Of a stretch of 5,552 nt of DNA, positions 1 through 5,552 are shown one piece after another. Where the stretch lies: assembly GCA_946042585.1 (NCBI GenBank), contig CAMGDO010000076.1, positions 1 through 5,552 of the forward strand, read 5' to 3'. The notes beneath the pieces are model-generated. The model ran no database searches. It was not told where the DNA came from and saw only the letters and a program-made list of their open reading frames with translations. Position 1 is the stretch's first letter. Each line of letters opens with the position of its first letter. A program made the position numbers and the translations under genes. The stretch is from an uncultured Clostridia bacterium. GTDB taxonomy: Bacteria > Bacillota > Clostridia > Christensenellales > Aristaeellaceae.

Positions 1-44
1 GCGCAATAGCCCGCGCCAAATTCGCACAGGGCGCCTGAAAACAG

Positions 45-78
45 AAAAACCGCCGGGAAGCAATGCTTCACCGGCGGT
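45..78 (-). terminator. Rho-independent terminator after clpX
   Basis: Read on the minus strand, CCGCCGG (77-71) pairs perfectly with CCGGCGG (56-50), plus an A-T pair at 78/49. Inside, GAAGC/GCTTC arms add about five more pairs with one bulged base at 70. The stem is followed directly by TTTTT (49-45). It starts 17 bases past the clpX stop, so it closes the tig-clpP-clpX transcription unit. In the plus direction no T-tract follows the hairpin, so it is a terminator for the minus strand only. Bases 1-44 beyond it show no supportable feature. Confidence 0.9.
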
Positions 79-94
79 AGAAAATGAAGCCAGA

Positions 95-1414
95 TCAAAC
101 GGCATCAGACTTGGGATTATCCGCTTCAGGCAGTGCGGGAGCCGTCTTTTTGCTCCGCAGCGTGCGTCCGGCATGGGCAGCACGGGTCAAAAGCGGCTTG
201 GCGCCGCTTTGAATGACGTCGCCCGTCACGCGGCAGGCGGTCACATCGCGCTGACCGGGCAGATCAAACATCGTGTCCAGCAGCGCCTTTTCGATGATCG
301 CCCGCAGACCGCGCGCGCCGCTCTTCTGCTGCATGGCCTTGGCGGCGATGGCGCGCAGCGCGTCCTCGTCAAAGGAAAGGGACACGCCGTCCAGCTCCAT
401 CAGCTTCATATACTGCTTGACCAAAGCGTTCTTGGGCTCGGTCAGAATACGCACCAGCGCCTTTTCATCCAGCCGGTCCAGCGTGACCACGATGGGCAGA
501 CGGCCGATGAACTCGGGGATCAGCCCGAACTTCATCAGATCCTCGGGACGTACCTGACGCAGCACTTCGCCGTTGTCGGCGCTGTCGCGGCCGGTTATTT
601 CGGCGCCAAAGCCCAGCGTGCGCGAGCCGACGCGCTGCTGAATGATGGAGGAAAGCCCGTCAAACGCGCCGCCGCAGATGAACAGAATGTTGGTGGTGTC
701 AATCTGCATGAATTCCTGATGCGGGTGCTTGCGCCCGCCCTGCGGGGGCACATTGGCCACGGTGCCCTCCAGGATCTTCAGCAGAGCCTGCTGCACGCCT
801 TCGCCGCTGACATCGCGGGTGATGGAGACGTTTTCGCCCTTGCGGGAGATCTTGTCGATTTCGTCGATATAGATGATGCCGCGCTGCGCTGCCTCGATAT
901 CGCCGTCCGCCGCCTGAATGAGGCGCAGCAGAATATTCTCCACATCCTCGCCGACATAGCCTGCCTCGGTCAGCGCCGTGGCATCGGCAATGGCAAAGGG
1001 CACATTCAGAATGCGCGCCAGCGACTGCGCCAGATAGGTTTTGCCGCAGCCGGTGGGGCCGACCATGAGAATGTTGGATTTCTGCAGCTCCACATCGTTG
1101 GATTTCTGCATGGCGTTGATGCGCTTGTAGTGGTTGTATACGGCGACGCACAGTGTGCGCTTGGCATCGTCCTGTCCAATCACATATTCATCCAGCACCG
1201 CCTTCATCTCTGAAGGCAGGGGAATGGGCGTATCCTGCGCAGAAGAACTCACGGAAGCGGCCATGTCATCATCGATGATGTCATGGCAAAGCATGATGCA
1301 CTCGTTGCAGATAAAGACATTGGGGCCGGCAACCAGCCGGCGCACCTGATCCTGCGTTTTGCCGCAGAAGCTGCAGCGATGCAGCTTGCGCGTTGTGAAA
1401 TCATCCTTGGGCAT
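95..1414 (-). CDS. clpX: ATP-dependent Clp protease ATP-binding subunit ClpX
   Basis: Hexameric AAA+ unfoldase that recognises tagged or damaged cytosolic proteins, unfolds them with ATP and threads them into ClpP. The 439 residues are close to the usual 410-430. The N-terminal zinc-binding domain has C14, C17, C36 and C39. The AAA+ core follows: Walker A GPTGCGKT (119-126), pore-1 loop GYVG (152-155), Walker B with D184-E185, the RKH pore loop (228-230), the arginine-finger segment ending in R305, and sensor-2 GARGLR (366-371). The ClpP-docking tripeptide appears as LGF (267-269) instead of the common IGF. Walker A has Cys where Ser is usual. A charged tail of about 35 residues follows sensor-2 domain sequence and is probably disordered (inference). 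The start is supported by GAGGTG (1424-1419) and by the complete zinc domain. The gene begins 8 bases after clpP and is followed by a terminator. Confidence 0.97.
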   Translation of the reverse strand: MPKDDFTTRKLHRCSFCGKTQDQVRRLVAGPNVFICNECIMLCHDIIDDDMAASVSSSAQDTPIPLPSEMKAVLDEYVIGQDDAKRTLCVAVYNHYKRINAMQKSNDVELQKSNILMVGPTGCGKTYLAQSLARILNVPFAIADATALTEAGYVGEDVENILLRLIQAADGDIEAAQRGIIYIDEIDKISRKGENVSITRDVSGEGVQQALLKILEGTVANVPPQGGRKHPHQEFMQIDTTNILFICGGAFDGLSSIIQQRVGSRTLGFGAEITGRDSADNGEVLRQVRPEDLMKFGLIPEFIGRLPIVVTLDRLDEKALVRILTEPKNALVKQYMKLMELDGVSLSFDEDALRAIAAKAMQQKSGARGLRAIIEKALLDTMFDLPGQRDVTACRVTGDVIQSGAKPLLTRAAHAGRTLRSKKTAPALPEADNPKSDAV

Positions 1415-1425
1415 TGTTCACCTCA
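1415..1425 (-). promoter_or_regulatory. clpX ribosome binding site overlapping clpP stop codon
   Basis: On the minus strand the clpP stop TGA (1425-1423) runs into GAGGTG (1424-1419), four bases before the clpX ATG. Ribosomes finishing clpP therefore sit on the clpX binding site, which favours translational coupling of peptidase and unfoldase (inference from spacing). No promoter fits in the 8-base gap, but an internal promoter inside clpP cannot be excluded by eye. Confidence 0.75.
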
Positions 1426-2019
1426 GGCATTCTTTTTGCGGGGATAATAGATCTGGTCGATGATGCCGTAGGAGAGCGCTTCCTCGGCGGTCATGAAGTA
1501 GTCGCGCTCACAGTCCTGACGCAGCCTGTCTTCGCCCTGACCGGTCATTTCGCTCATCAGACGGATCATCTTGTCCTTGGTGCGAAGCAGCCATTTGGCG
1601 CGGATTTCCACATCCGTGGCCTGACCGCTGGCGCCTCCCAGGGGCTGGTGAATCATCACTTCGCTGTTGGGCAGCGCCAGACGCTTGCCCTTTTCGCCGG
1701 CCATCAGCAGGAAAGCGGCCATGGAGGCTGCCATGCCCACGCACACCGTGCGCACATCGCACTTGATGTAGTTCATGGTGTCATAGATGGCCATGCCTGC
1801 GGTGATGGAGCCGCCGGGGCTGTTGATATAGAGCGAAATATCGGCGTCGGGGTTGTCCATTTCCAGAAACAGCAGCTGCGCAACGACAATATTGGCAACC
1901 TGATCGTTGATCTCATCCGTCAGAAAAATGATGCGATCCTTGAGCAGGCGGGAATACAGGTCGTATCCGCGTTCGCCGTTGCTGGTGCGTTCCACAACGT
2001 TGGGAATTAAAATACTCAT
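1423..2019 (-). CDS. clpP: ATP-dependent Clp protease proteolytic subunit ClpP
   Basis: Self-compartmentalised serine peptidase that forms a two-ring tetradecamer and degrades polypeptides delivered by ClpX (and ClpC or ClpA where present) in the cytosol. The 198-residue product matches the family length. The catalytic triad is visible: Ser99 in GMAASMAAF, His124 in MIHQPLG and Asp173 in ERDYF. The glycine-rich SPGGS segment (67-71) forms the oxyanion region. The N-terminus [12 protein letters not shown] is typical of ClpP and needs no propeptide. I chose the ATG at 2019 because GGAGG (2034-2030) lies 10 bases upstream. An in-frame ATG at 2055 would add 12 residues not typical of ClpP and lacks a ribosome binding site. 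The gene lies 108 bases after tig and 8 bases before clpX. No promoter of its own was found. Confidence 0.97.
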   Translation of the reverse strand: MSILIPNVVERTSNGERGYDLYSRLLKDRIIFLTDEINDQVANIVVAQLLFLEMDNPDADISLYINSPGGSITAGMAIYDTMNYIKCDVRTVCVGMAASMAAFLLMAGEKGKRLALPNSEVMIHQPLGGASGQATDVEIRAKWLLRTKDKMIRLMSEMTGQGEDRLRQDCERDYFMTAEEALSYGIIDQIYYPRKKNA

Positions 2020-2027
2020 GCGATTTG

Positions 2028-2116
2028 TTCCTCCCGGGGTTACCCTAAAAAGCATATGACGCGAACGCGGGTTTTATGCCCGCGCTCGCGTGAAAACGAA
2101 TCTTTTTGAGGAGGAA
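2028..2116 (-). promoter_or_regulatory. Possible pairing of tig 3' UTR with the clpP ribosome binding site
   Basis: On the minus strand TTCCTCC (2116-2110), 11 bases after the tig stop, is exactly complementary to GGAGGAA (2034-2028), the clpP ribosome binding site, and a flanking G-U pair can extend it to 8. The intervening 13-bp hairpin would bring the two segments together. This is seen complementarity; a regulatory role is inference, and pyrimidine tracts can match a Shine-Dalgarno sequence by chance. Confidence 0.3.
2059..2091 (-). promoter_or_regulatory. GC-rich hairpin between tig and clpP (attenuator or processing site)
   Basis: Two 13-base arms (2091-2079 and 2071-2059) enclose a 7-base loop. 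In minus-strand RNA every position pairs, with a single G-U wobble; in plus-strand RNA the same position is an A-C mismatch. This favours function in the tig-clpP transcript. Five T residues (2051-2047) follow after a 7-base gap, too far for a classic terminator, so it could be a partial terminator, an mRNA stabiliser protecting the tig 3' end, or an RNase processing site. No promoter for clpP was seen nearby, which argues that read-through occurs. Confidence 0.6.
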
Positions 2117-2127
2117 GAATGGAGAAA

Positions 2128-3444
2128 TTATTCTTCCGCCTTCTTTTCCTCGGCCTTGTCGGTGATGACGGCGTTGGCCTTGAGGAAGTCAATGACCTTC
2201 TTGATGCCGGCGGTTTCCTTCAGATACGCAATCTGACCTTCGGACAGGGAAGATTTGAACTCTTCGGGCTCGCGGTTCATGCGCTTGGCCTGATCGGCGA
2301 TGGCCGCTTCGCACTCTTCCTCGGTGGGCACAATCTCCTCCGCCTTGGCAATGGCCTCCAGCACAAGCTGGGTCTTCACGCGGTTCATGCCTTCGGCATG
2401 GTAGGTTTCACGCAGCTGCTCCATGCTCTGGCCGGTATACTGCAGATAGTCCTCCAGACGGATGCCCTGATACATCATGCGCATTTCCATTTCGCGGATC
2501 ATGGTGGTGACCTCGTCCTCGATCATGGCGGCGGGGATGTCGCAGTCGGCGGCGTCCACCACCTTCTGCACCAGAGCGTCCTCCAGCGCGGCCTCGGCGC
2601 GCTCGGCGGCGTTCTTTTCCAGTGTTTCGGCGATGTTCTGACGATAGGCCGCGAAGGTGTCAAACTCGCTGACGTCGGCGGCAAAATCATCATCCAGCTC
2701 GGGCTTGATCTTCTCCTGAATGCCGTTGACCTTCACATGGAAGATGGCGTCCTTGCCGGCCAGATCCTCGGCGTGATACTGCTCGGGGAACTTGACGGAC
2801 AGATCCTTCTCCTCGCCGATATTCATGCCCACCATCTGCTCTTCAAAGCCGGGGATGAACATGCCAGAACCGATGGTCAGGGTCTGTCCCTGCGCGGTGC
2901 CGCCCTCAAAGGCCACGCCGTCCACGGAGCCGGCATAGTCCAGATTGACGATGTCGCCGTTTTCCACGGCGCGGTCGGTCACATCCTGGGTGGTGCTGGC
3001 GCGCTCCACATCGCTCTGAATGCGGGCGTCAATGGCTTCGTCCGTGATCTTTTCCACGTTCTTTTCCACGGCGACGCCCTTGTAATCGCCCAGCGTCACA
3101 TCGGGCTTTACGAACACCTCCAGGGTGAACTTGAGCTCCTGCCCCTTGCCCATCTGCTGCACATCCACTTCGGGACGATCCACAACCTGCAGATTCTCCG
3201 CCTTGATGGCTTCTTCATAGGCGGGCTGGGCAACGGCTTCAAACGCGTCGTCATAGAACACGCCTTCGCCGTACATGTTCTCAATCAGCTTGCGGGGCGC
3301 CTTGCCCTTGCGGAAGCCGGGCACGTTGATCTTGCCGCGGTTCTTCAGATAGGCCTTCTGCATGGCTTCTTCAAAGGACTCGGCACTCTGGACAAACGTG
3401 AGCTTTACTTTATTGCTCGCGATCTTTTCTACGGTGTAACTCAT
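2128..3444 (-). CDS. tig: Trigger factor, ribosome-associated chaperone and peptidyl-prolyl isomerase
   Basis: Binds the ribosome near the exit tunnel, shields nascent chains and catalyses prolyl cis-trans isomerisation. The 438 residues agree with the family. The N-terminal ribosome-binding domain (about 1-115) carries the signature GFRKGKAP (43-50). An FKBP-type isomerase domain spans about 161-245, with GDIVNLDYAG at its start and IGSGMFIPGFEEQM (191-204) in its core. The helical C-terminal chaperone domain runs from about 246 and ends in an acidic/lysine tail. The ATG at 3444 has AGGAGG (3457-3452) seven bases upstream and gives the canonical N-terminus MSYTVEKI. A reading frame extending to 3573 would place 43 non-family residues across the promoter and is rejected. 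First gene of the tig-clpP-clpX cluster, with a SigA-type promoter at 3543-3515. Confidence 0.97.
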   Translation of the reverse strand: MSYTVEKIASNKVKLTFVQSAESFEEAMQKAYLKNRGKINVPGFRKGKAPRKLIENMYGEGVFYDDAFEAVAQPAYEEAIKAENLQVVDRPEVDVQQMGKGQELKFTLEVFVKPDVTLGDYKGVAVEKNVEKITDEAIDARIQSDVERASTTQDVTDRAVENGDIVNLDYAGSVDGVAFEGGTAQGQTLTIGSGMFIPGFEEQMVGMNIGEEKDLSVKFPEQYHAEDLAGKDAIFHVKVNGIQEKIKPELDDDFAADVSEFDTFAAYRQNIAETLEKNAAERAEAALEDALVQKVVDAADCDIPAAMIEDEVTTMIREMEMRMMYQGIRLEDYLQYTGQSMEQLRETYHAEGMNRVKTQLVLEAIAKAEEIVPTEEECEAAIADQAKRMNREPEEFKSSLSEGQIAYLKETAGIKKVIDFLKANAVITDKAEEKKAEE

Positions 3445-3451
3445 TGAGAAC

Positions 3452-3457
3452 CCTCCT
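3452..3457 (-). promoter_or_regulatory. Ribosome binding site of tig
   Basis: Perfect AGGAGG on the minus strand, seven bases before the ATG at 3444. It decides the start against the longer in-frame extension to 3573. Confidence 0.9.
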
Positions 3458-3458
3458 G

Positions 3459-3470
3459 CGCAAATTTGCG
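3459..3470. repeat. 12-bp perfect palindrome in the tig leader
   Basis: CGCAAATTTGCG is a perfect palindrome directly upstream of the tig ribosome binding site and inside the predicted 5' leader (roughly 3508-3445). Next to it (3471-3480) lies part of a second, shorter palindromic element of the form CGGAT-N2-ATCCG (3469-3480 read on either strand). As RNA it would give only a weak four-pair hairpin, so a DNA-binding protein site is at least as likely. No known operator is recognised. Confidence 0.4.
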
Positions 3471-3514
3471 GATCAATCCGTGTGCTGCGTGATAGCATTC
3501 GCACACAGCATATT

Positions 3515-3543
3515 ATTATAGCACCAGCGCCTTGTATTTGCAA
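3515..3543 (-). promoter_or_regulatory. SigA-type promoter of tig-clpP-clpX
   Basis: On the minus strand, TTGCAA (3543-3538) and a perfect TATAAT (3520-3515) are separated by exactly 17 bases. Transcription would start near 3508, leaving a leader of about 64 bases before tig. No CtsR tandem heptamer or CIRCE element is visible around it, so classical heat-shock repression is not supported here. The spacer and -35 lie 7 bases from a perfect inverted repeat (3551-3587). Confidence 0.8.
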
Positions 3544-3550
3544 GCATTTC

Positions 3551-3587
3551 CCGCAGAAATCCGGCTGTTTCAAACGGATTTCTGCGG
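3551..3587. repeat. Perfect 13-bp inverted repeat between divergent tig and udk promoters
   Basis: Arms CCGCAGAAATCCG (3551-3563) and CGGATTTCTGCGG (3575-3587) are exact inverse complements around an 11-base spacer. No gene ends here and no T-tract follows on either strand, so it is not a terminator. It begins 7 bases upstream of the tig -35 and ends 50 bases upstream of the udk -35. The position suits an operator for a dimeric regulator or an intergenic structural element (inference). No known operator consensus is recognised. Confidence 0.6.
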
Positions 3588-3637
3588 CGGACGCAAATCG
3601 TCAGGCTTTTGCAGGATTCGTGTAAATATCTTTGCGC

Positions 3638-3667
3638 TTGACAGATTCTTCGGCTCTGCGGTATCCT
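3638..3667 (+). promoter_or_regulatory. SigA-type promoter of udk
   Basis: A consensus TTGACA (3638-3643) is followed, after 18 bases, by TATCCT (3662-3667), four of six matches to the -10 consensus. Transcription would start near 3674, giving a leader of only about 24 bases that contains the udk ribosome binding site. This leaves no room for a riboswitch or a PyrR-type attenuator. Confidence 0.75.
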
Positions 3668-3683
3668 ATACGCAGCAAGCGGG

Positions 3684-3689
3684 AGGAGG
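3684..3689 (+). promoter_or_regulatory. Ribosome binding site of udk
   Basis: AGGAGG eight bases before the ATG at 3698. It rules out an in-frame TTG at 3632, which would lie upstream of the predicted transcription start. Confidence 0.9.
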
Positions 3690-3697
3690 AAAATCCC

Positions 3698-4306
3698 ATG
3701 GTGTTCATCGGCATTTGCGGCGCAAGCGGCTCGGGAAAGACTACGCTGGCCAACGAACTGTGCAGGGCGGTGGGCGCGTCCAGCGCGCTGATCAATCAGG
3801 ACGCGTACTATCTGGATCATCCCGATCTTACGTTTGAGGAGCGCACGCGGCTCAATTACGACGAGCCCTGCATTTTTGACCACGAGCTGCTTTATGAGGA
3901 CGTACGCGAGCTGATGGCGGGCAGGGCTGTGCCGCGAAAGGCGTATGACTTTGTTGAGCACCGCCGCACTGCGAGCACGGAAATGATTGAGCCGGCGGAC
4001 GTGCTGATTGTGGAGGGCATTCATGCGTTCTATGATGAGCGGCTGAATGATCTGATGTTTCTCAAGCTGTATATCAACGTGGAGCCCGACATCTGCCTGC
4101 TGCGCCGCATCAACCGCGATATTCTTGAGCGCGGCCGCGCCATTGAGAGCATCAGCGACCAGTATTTGCGTACAGTCAAGCCCATGTATGAAAAATATAT
4201 CCGCAATTATGCCCATCAGGCGGATGTGATTGTGACGCGCGGCGGCAGGAACGCGCGGGTCGTCGATATCATCGCGGGCTATCTGCGCGACGAGCTCAAC
4301 AAATAA
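3698..4306 (+). CDS. udk: Uridine kinase (uridine/cytidine salvage)
   Basis: Phosphorylates uridine, and usually cytidine, to UMP or CMP with ATP or GTP in cytosolic pyrimidine salvage. The 202-residue protein fits the family (about 200-215). The P-loop is GASGSGKT (8-15). QDAYY (34-38) corresponds to the QDSYY-like catalytic aspartate region, with D35. The NYDEPCIFD segment (53-61), YDFVEHRR (83-90), VLIVEGIHAF (102-111) and the arginine-rich lid RRINRDILERGR (136-147) all follow the order seen in uridine kinases. Near the end, ADVIVTRGGRN (175-185) matches the usual nucleotide-pocket segment. A phosphoribulokinase-family relative is the alternative, but length and motifs favour Udk. It stands alone, divergent from tig, with its own promoter and a terminator starting about 20 bases after the stop. 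Confidence 0.92.
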   Translation: MVFIGICGASGSGKTTLANELCRAVGASSALINQDAYYLDHPDLTFEERTRLNYDEPCIFDHELLYEDVRELMAGRAVPRKAYDFVEHRRTASTEMIEPADVLIVEGIHAFYDERLNDLMFLKLYINVEPDICLLRRINRDILERGRAIESISDQYLRTVKPMYEKYIRNYAHQADVIVTRGGRNARVVDIIAGYLRDELNK

Positions 4307-4325
4307 TCACGGATTTGACCAGCAG

Positions 4326-4362
4326 AAAAAATGCCGGGTGCTTTTCAGCATCCGGCTGTTTT
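4326..4362. terminator. Bidirectional terminator between udk and the convergent Nudix-GNAT gene
   Basis: GCCGGGTGC (4333-4341) and GCATCCGGC (4348-4356) form a nine-pair stem around a six-base loop. In plus-strand RNA all pairs form with one G-U wobble, and TGTTTT follows (4357-4362), ending udk. In minus-strand RNA the same position is an A-C mismatch, but a six-T run follows (4331-4326), ending the converging gene. The stop codon of that gene (4347-4345) lies inside the loop. Confidence 0.85.
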
Positions 4363-5199
4363 ATTGACTGTTTCCATCATGCAGCGCGTATCGCCCACCG
4401 CTTCACGCAGGGTGAAGCCCAGGCGGGAATAGAGCGCGATGGCGCGTGTGTTCCCGTTGAATACATACAGAAACACGGGCAGATGCGTTTGCGCAAGGCA
4501 GCGGCGGATGACCTGCGTGCCCACGCCTTGTCCCCGGAACATCGGAAAGACATACAGATCGTCCAGCTCCATTTTGCCCCCGGACGGCGCAAAATGAAAA
4601 TACCCCGCCTTTTTGCCGTTTACAAGGATGCGCGTGTATTCGGTGATTCTTTTCTCCAGCTTGCGATGCACCCAGCGCAGCACCTCTTCCGGCTGGAGGC
4701 TGGACAGATCCTCATATTGCAGGATCAGCGCCCGGTTCAGCGCAAACAGCGCGTCAATATCCGTGCGGTCTGCCGGTTCATAGGAAAGAACGGGCGTCTG
4801 AGAGGGCGCGCTGAGCCGGTTGGCTACAGCCTGCGCAATGGGGACATCCGCCGGGGACAGCGCGCAGGCAGGCAGCTCCTGCGCATTGACAAAGCGGATT
4901 TCGTCATGCACGCGCAGCTGCAGCTCCGGCGTGAACAGATGAAAGAAAAACGCGCTCAGGGTCAGCTTCATGCGTTCGTCGCTGTAATGGCTGTCACACA
5001 GGTGCGCGCCCGTGAGACCGTCAGCGCCGAATTCCTCTTTCATCTCGCGCTGCAGCGCCATTTGGGGCGCTTCTCCCGCTTCTATCTTGCCGCCGGGAAA
5101 CTCCCACAGACCGGCATTGCTCTGCCCTTCTGCGCGGCGGGCAATGAGCACGCGCTCTTCTGCCTGCACAATCGCGCAGACGACGTGCAGTTCCTTCAT
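4345..5199 (-). CDS. Two-domain protein: MutT-like Nudix hydrolase fused to GNAT acetyltransferase
   Basis: The 284-residue protein has two catalytic domains. Residues 1 to about 130 are a Nudix hydrolase of the MutT / CTP-pyrophosphohydrolase kind. The Nudix box is complete: G37, E43, R51, E52, E55, E56, G58, and the C-terminal segment with SPADVPIAQAV is typical of MutT-type proteins. Such enzymes hydrolyse nucleoside triphosphates such as 8-oxo-dGTP to the monophosphate. Residues about 138-284 are a GNAT fold: LDDLYVFPMFRGQGVGTQVI (212-231) has the acetyl-CoA-binding R-x-x-G-x-G (222-227), and N250 with ALYSRLGF (255-262) forms motif B. The acetyl acceptor is unknown. The start ATG overlaps the upstream lipid-kinase gene as ATGA, and the nearest purine-rich stretch (AGGAAG) is more than 10 bases away, so translation is probably coupled. 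Substrates of both domains are inferred from family only. Confidence 0.88.
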   Translation of the reverse strand: MKELHVVCAIVQAEERVLIARRAEGQSNAGLWEFPGGKIEAGEAPQMALQREMKEEFGADGLTGAHLCDSHYSDERMKLTLSAFFFHLFTPELQLRVHDEIRFVNAQELPACALSPADVPIAQAVANRLSAPSQTPVLSYEPADRTDIDALFALNRALILQYEDLSSLQPEEVLRWVHRKLEKRITEYTRILVNGKKAGYFHFAPSGGKMELDDLYVFPMFRGQGVGTQVIRRCLAQTHLPVFLYVFNGNTRAIALYSRLGFTLREAVGDTRCMMETVNKTAGC

Positions 5200-5552
5200 A
5201 CGGCGGCTTCTTCCTGCATGTTCAGCCGCTTTCCGGTATGCGCGGCGCCTTCGGGCAGAATCAGGCGCAGCGCCCGCGGCTTGACCTCAATGACAAAATG
5301 ATCGCCGGTGATGATTTCTCCGTCCATACACAGGAGAAAGTCCTTTTTCGGCGTTTCCACTTCGATTTTGCGCCCCCGGCGATAGGTCAGGCAGTCGGCA
5401 AAGCGCGGATCATCCAGATGCTCGCCGCGCTGGTATATGCTGATAATGCGCGCCAGCCGCAGGCGGCTGATGGGGGTGACGATGGAGACCTCCAGCAGCC
5501 CGTCGTGCAGATCGGCACGCGGCGCGCAGCGGAAGGAGCCGCCCATGTATTC
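5196..5552 (-). CDS. Diacylglycerol kinase family lipid kinase, C-terminal part (cut by window edge)
   Basis: The last 118 residues of a soluble DagK/YegS/BmrU-type lipid kinase, which phosphorylates diacylglycerol or a related lipid at the inner face of the membrane. The fragment opens with EYMGGSFRCAP and continues ADLHDGLLEV (13-22), matching the family pattern of a GG followed by AP..A.L.DGLL.V. Near the end, DGE (77-79) in LLCMDGEII and the following EVKPRALRLILP fit the C-terminal beta-sandwich, whose acidic residues are catalytically important in this family. The N-terminal nucleotide-binding half lies beyond 5552. The methionine at 5546 is internal, not a start. The gene overlaps the Nudix-GNAT start by four bases, so the two are co-transcribed. 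The exact lipid substrate cannot be stated. Confidence 0.85.
   Translation of the reverse strand, partial: EYMGGSFRCAPRADLHDGLLEVSIVTPISRLRLARIISIYQRGEHLDDPRFADCLTYRRGRKIEVETPKKDFLLCMDGEIITGDHFVIEVKPRALRLILPEGAAHTGKRLNMQEEAAV

Noticed and set aside
1..38. Possible end of a convergent plus-strand gene (11 open codons, ending in TGA at 36-38)
   Set aside because: Far too short to recognise, and no plus-direction terminator follows. It may be real, but cannot be supported from this window.
173..1213. A 346-codon plus-strand open frame opposite clpX (and similar frames opposite clpP at 1414-2010 and opposite the Nudix-GNAT gene at 4315-5301)
   Set aside because: Each is in mirrored register to a well-supported conserved gene and has no family resemblance.
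2020..2055. Upstream ATG at 2055 extending ClpP by 12 residues
   Set aside because: No ribosome binding site before it, while the ATG at 2019 has a good one and gives the typical ClpP N-terminus.
2020..2127. A separate promoter for clpP in the tig-clpP gap
   Set aside because: The only A/T-rich -10-like stretch lies in the hairpin loop, with no acceptable -35 at 16-18 bases.
2119..3447. A 442-codon plus-strand open frame covering all of tig, preceded by a perfect GAGGAGG five bases before its ATG
   Set aside because: It is the codon-aligned mirror of tig and stays open only because tig lacks TTA, CTA and TCA. Its product is a low-complexity Leu/His/Gly-rich sequence of no known family. The apparent binding site is the complement of the pyrimidine tract after tig, and no promoter is seen upstream.
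3445..3573. 43-residue N-terminal extension of trigger factor
   Set aside because: It would run through the -35/-10 promoter, and the ATG at 3444 has a perfect AGGAGG and the canonical first residues.
3445..3697. CtsR or CIRCE heat-shock operators upstream of tig
   Set aside because: No tandem GGTCAAA-type heptamers and no TTAGCACTC-N9-GAGTGCTAA element are present. GTCAAA occurs only singly inside coding regions.

Overview
This window is a protein-quality-control and housekeeping region of a bacterial chromosome. It is most likely from a member of the Bacillota, probably a Clostridia-type anaerobe with moderately high GC. The reasons are the strong AGGAGG-type ribosome binding sites, SigA-type promoters, the tig-clpP-clpX gene order and the uridine kinase type. 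No genus can be fixed from sequence alone. I see no mobile element, CRISPR array, RNA gene or phage signature.

Layout. The minus strand carries the cluster tig (3444-2128), clpP (2019-1423), clpX (1414-95). It is transcribed from a good promoter at 3543-3515 and closed by a strong rho-independent terminator at 78-45. Trigger factor receives nascent chains at the ribosome; ClpX unfolds substrates and feeds them to the ClpP peptidase. The clpX ribosome binding site overlaps the clpP stop codon. The 108-base tig-clpP gap contains a 13-bp GC-rich hairpin, plus a pyrimidine tract able to pair with the clpP ribosome binding site.

Divergent from tig, on the plus strand, is udk (uridine kinase, 3698-4306) with its own TTGACA-type promoter. 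The 253-base region between tig and udk holds both promoters, a perfect 13-bp inverted repeat between them (3551-3587), and a 12-bp palindrome in the tig leader (3459-3470). udk ends at a hairpin that also serves as terminator for the convergent minus-strand pair.

That pair is the C-terminal part of a diacylglycerol-kinase-family lipid kinase (cut by the right edge), followed by an uncommon two-domain protein with an N-terminal MutT-like Nudix hydrolase and a C-terminal GNAT acetyltransferase. The two overlap by ATGA.

The genes themselves are mostly well-known families. The points worth a second look are the regulatory architecture of the tig/udk and tig/clpP intergenic regions, the Nudix-GNAT fusion, and the absence of TTA, CTA and TCA codons across long stretches. 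I found no convincing wholly new system here.
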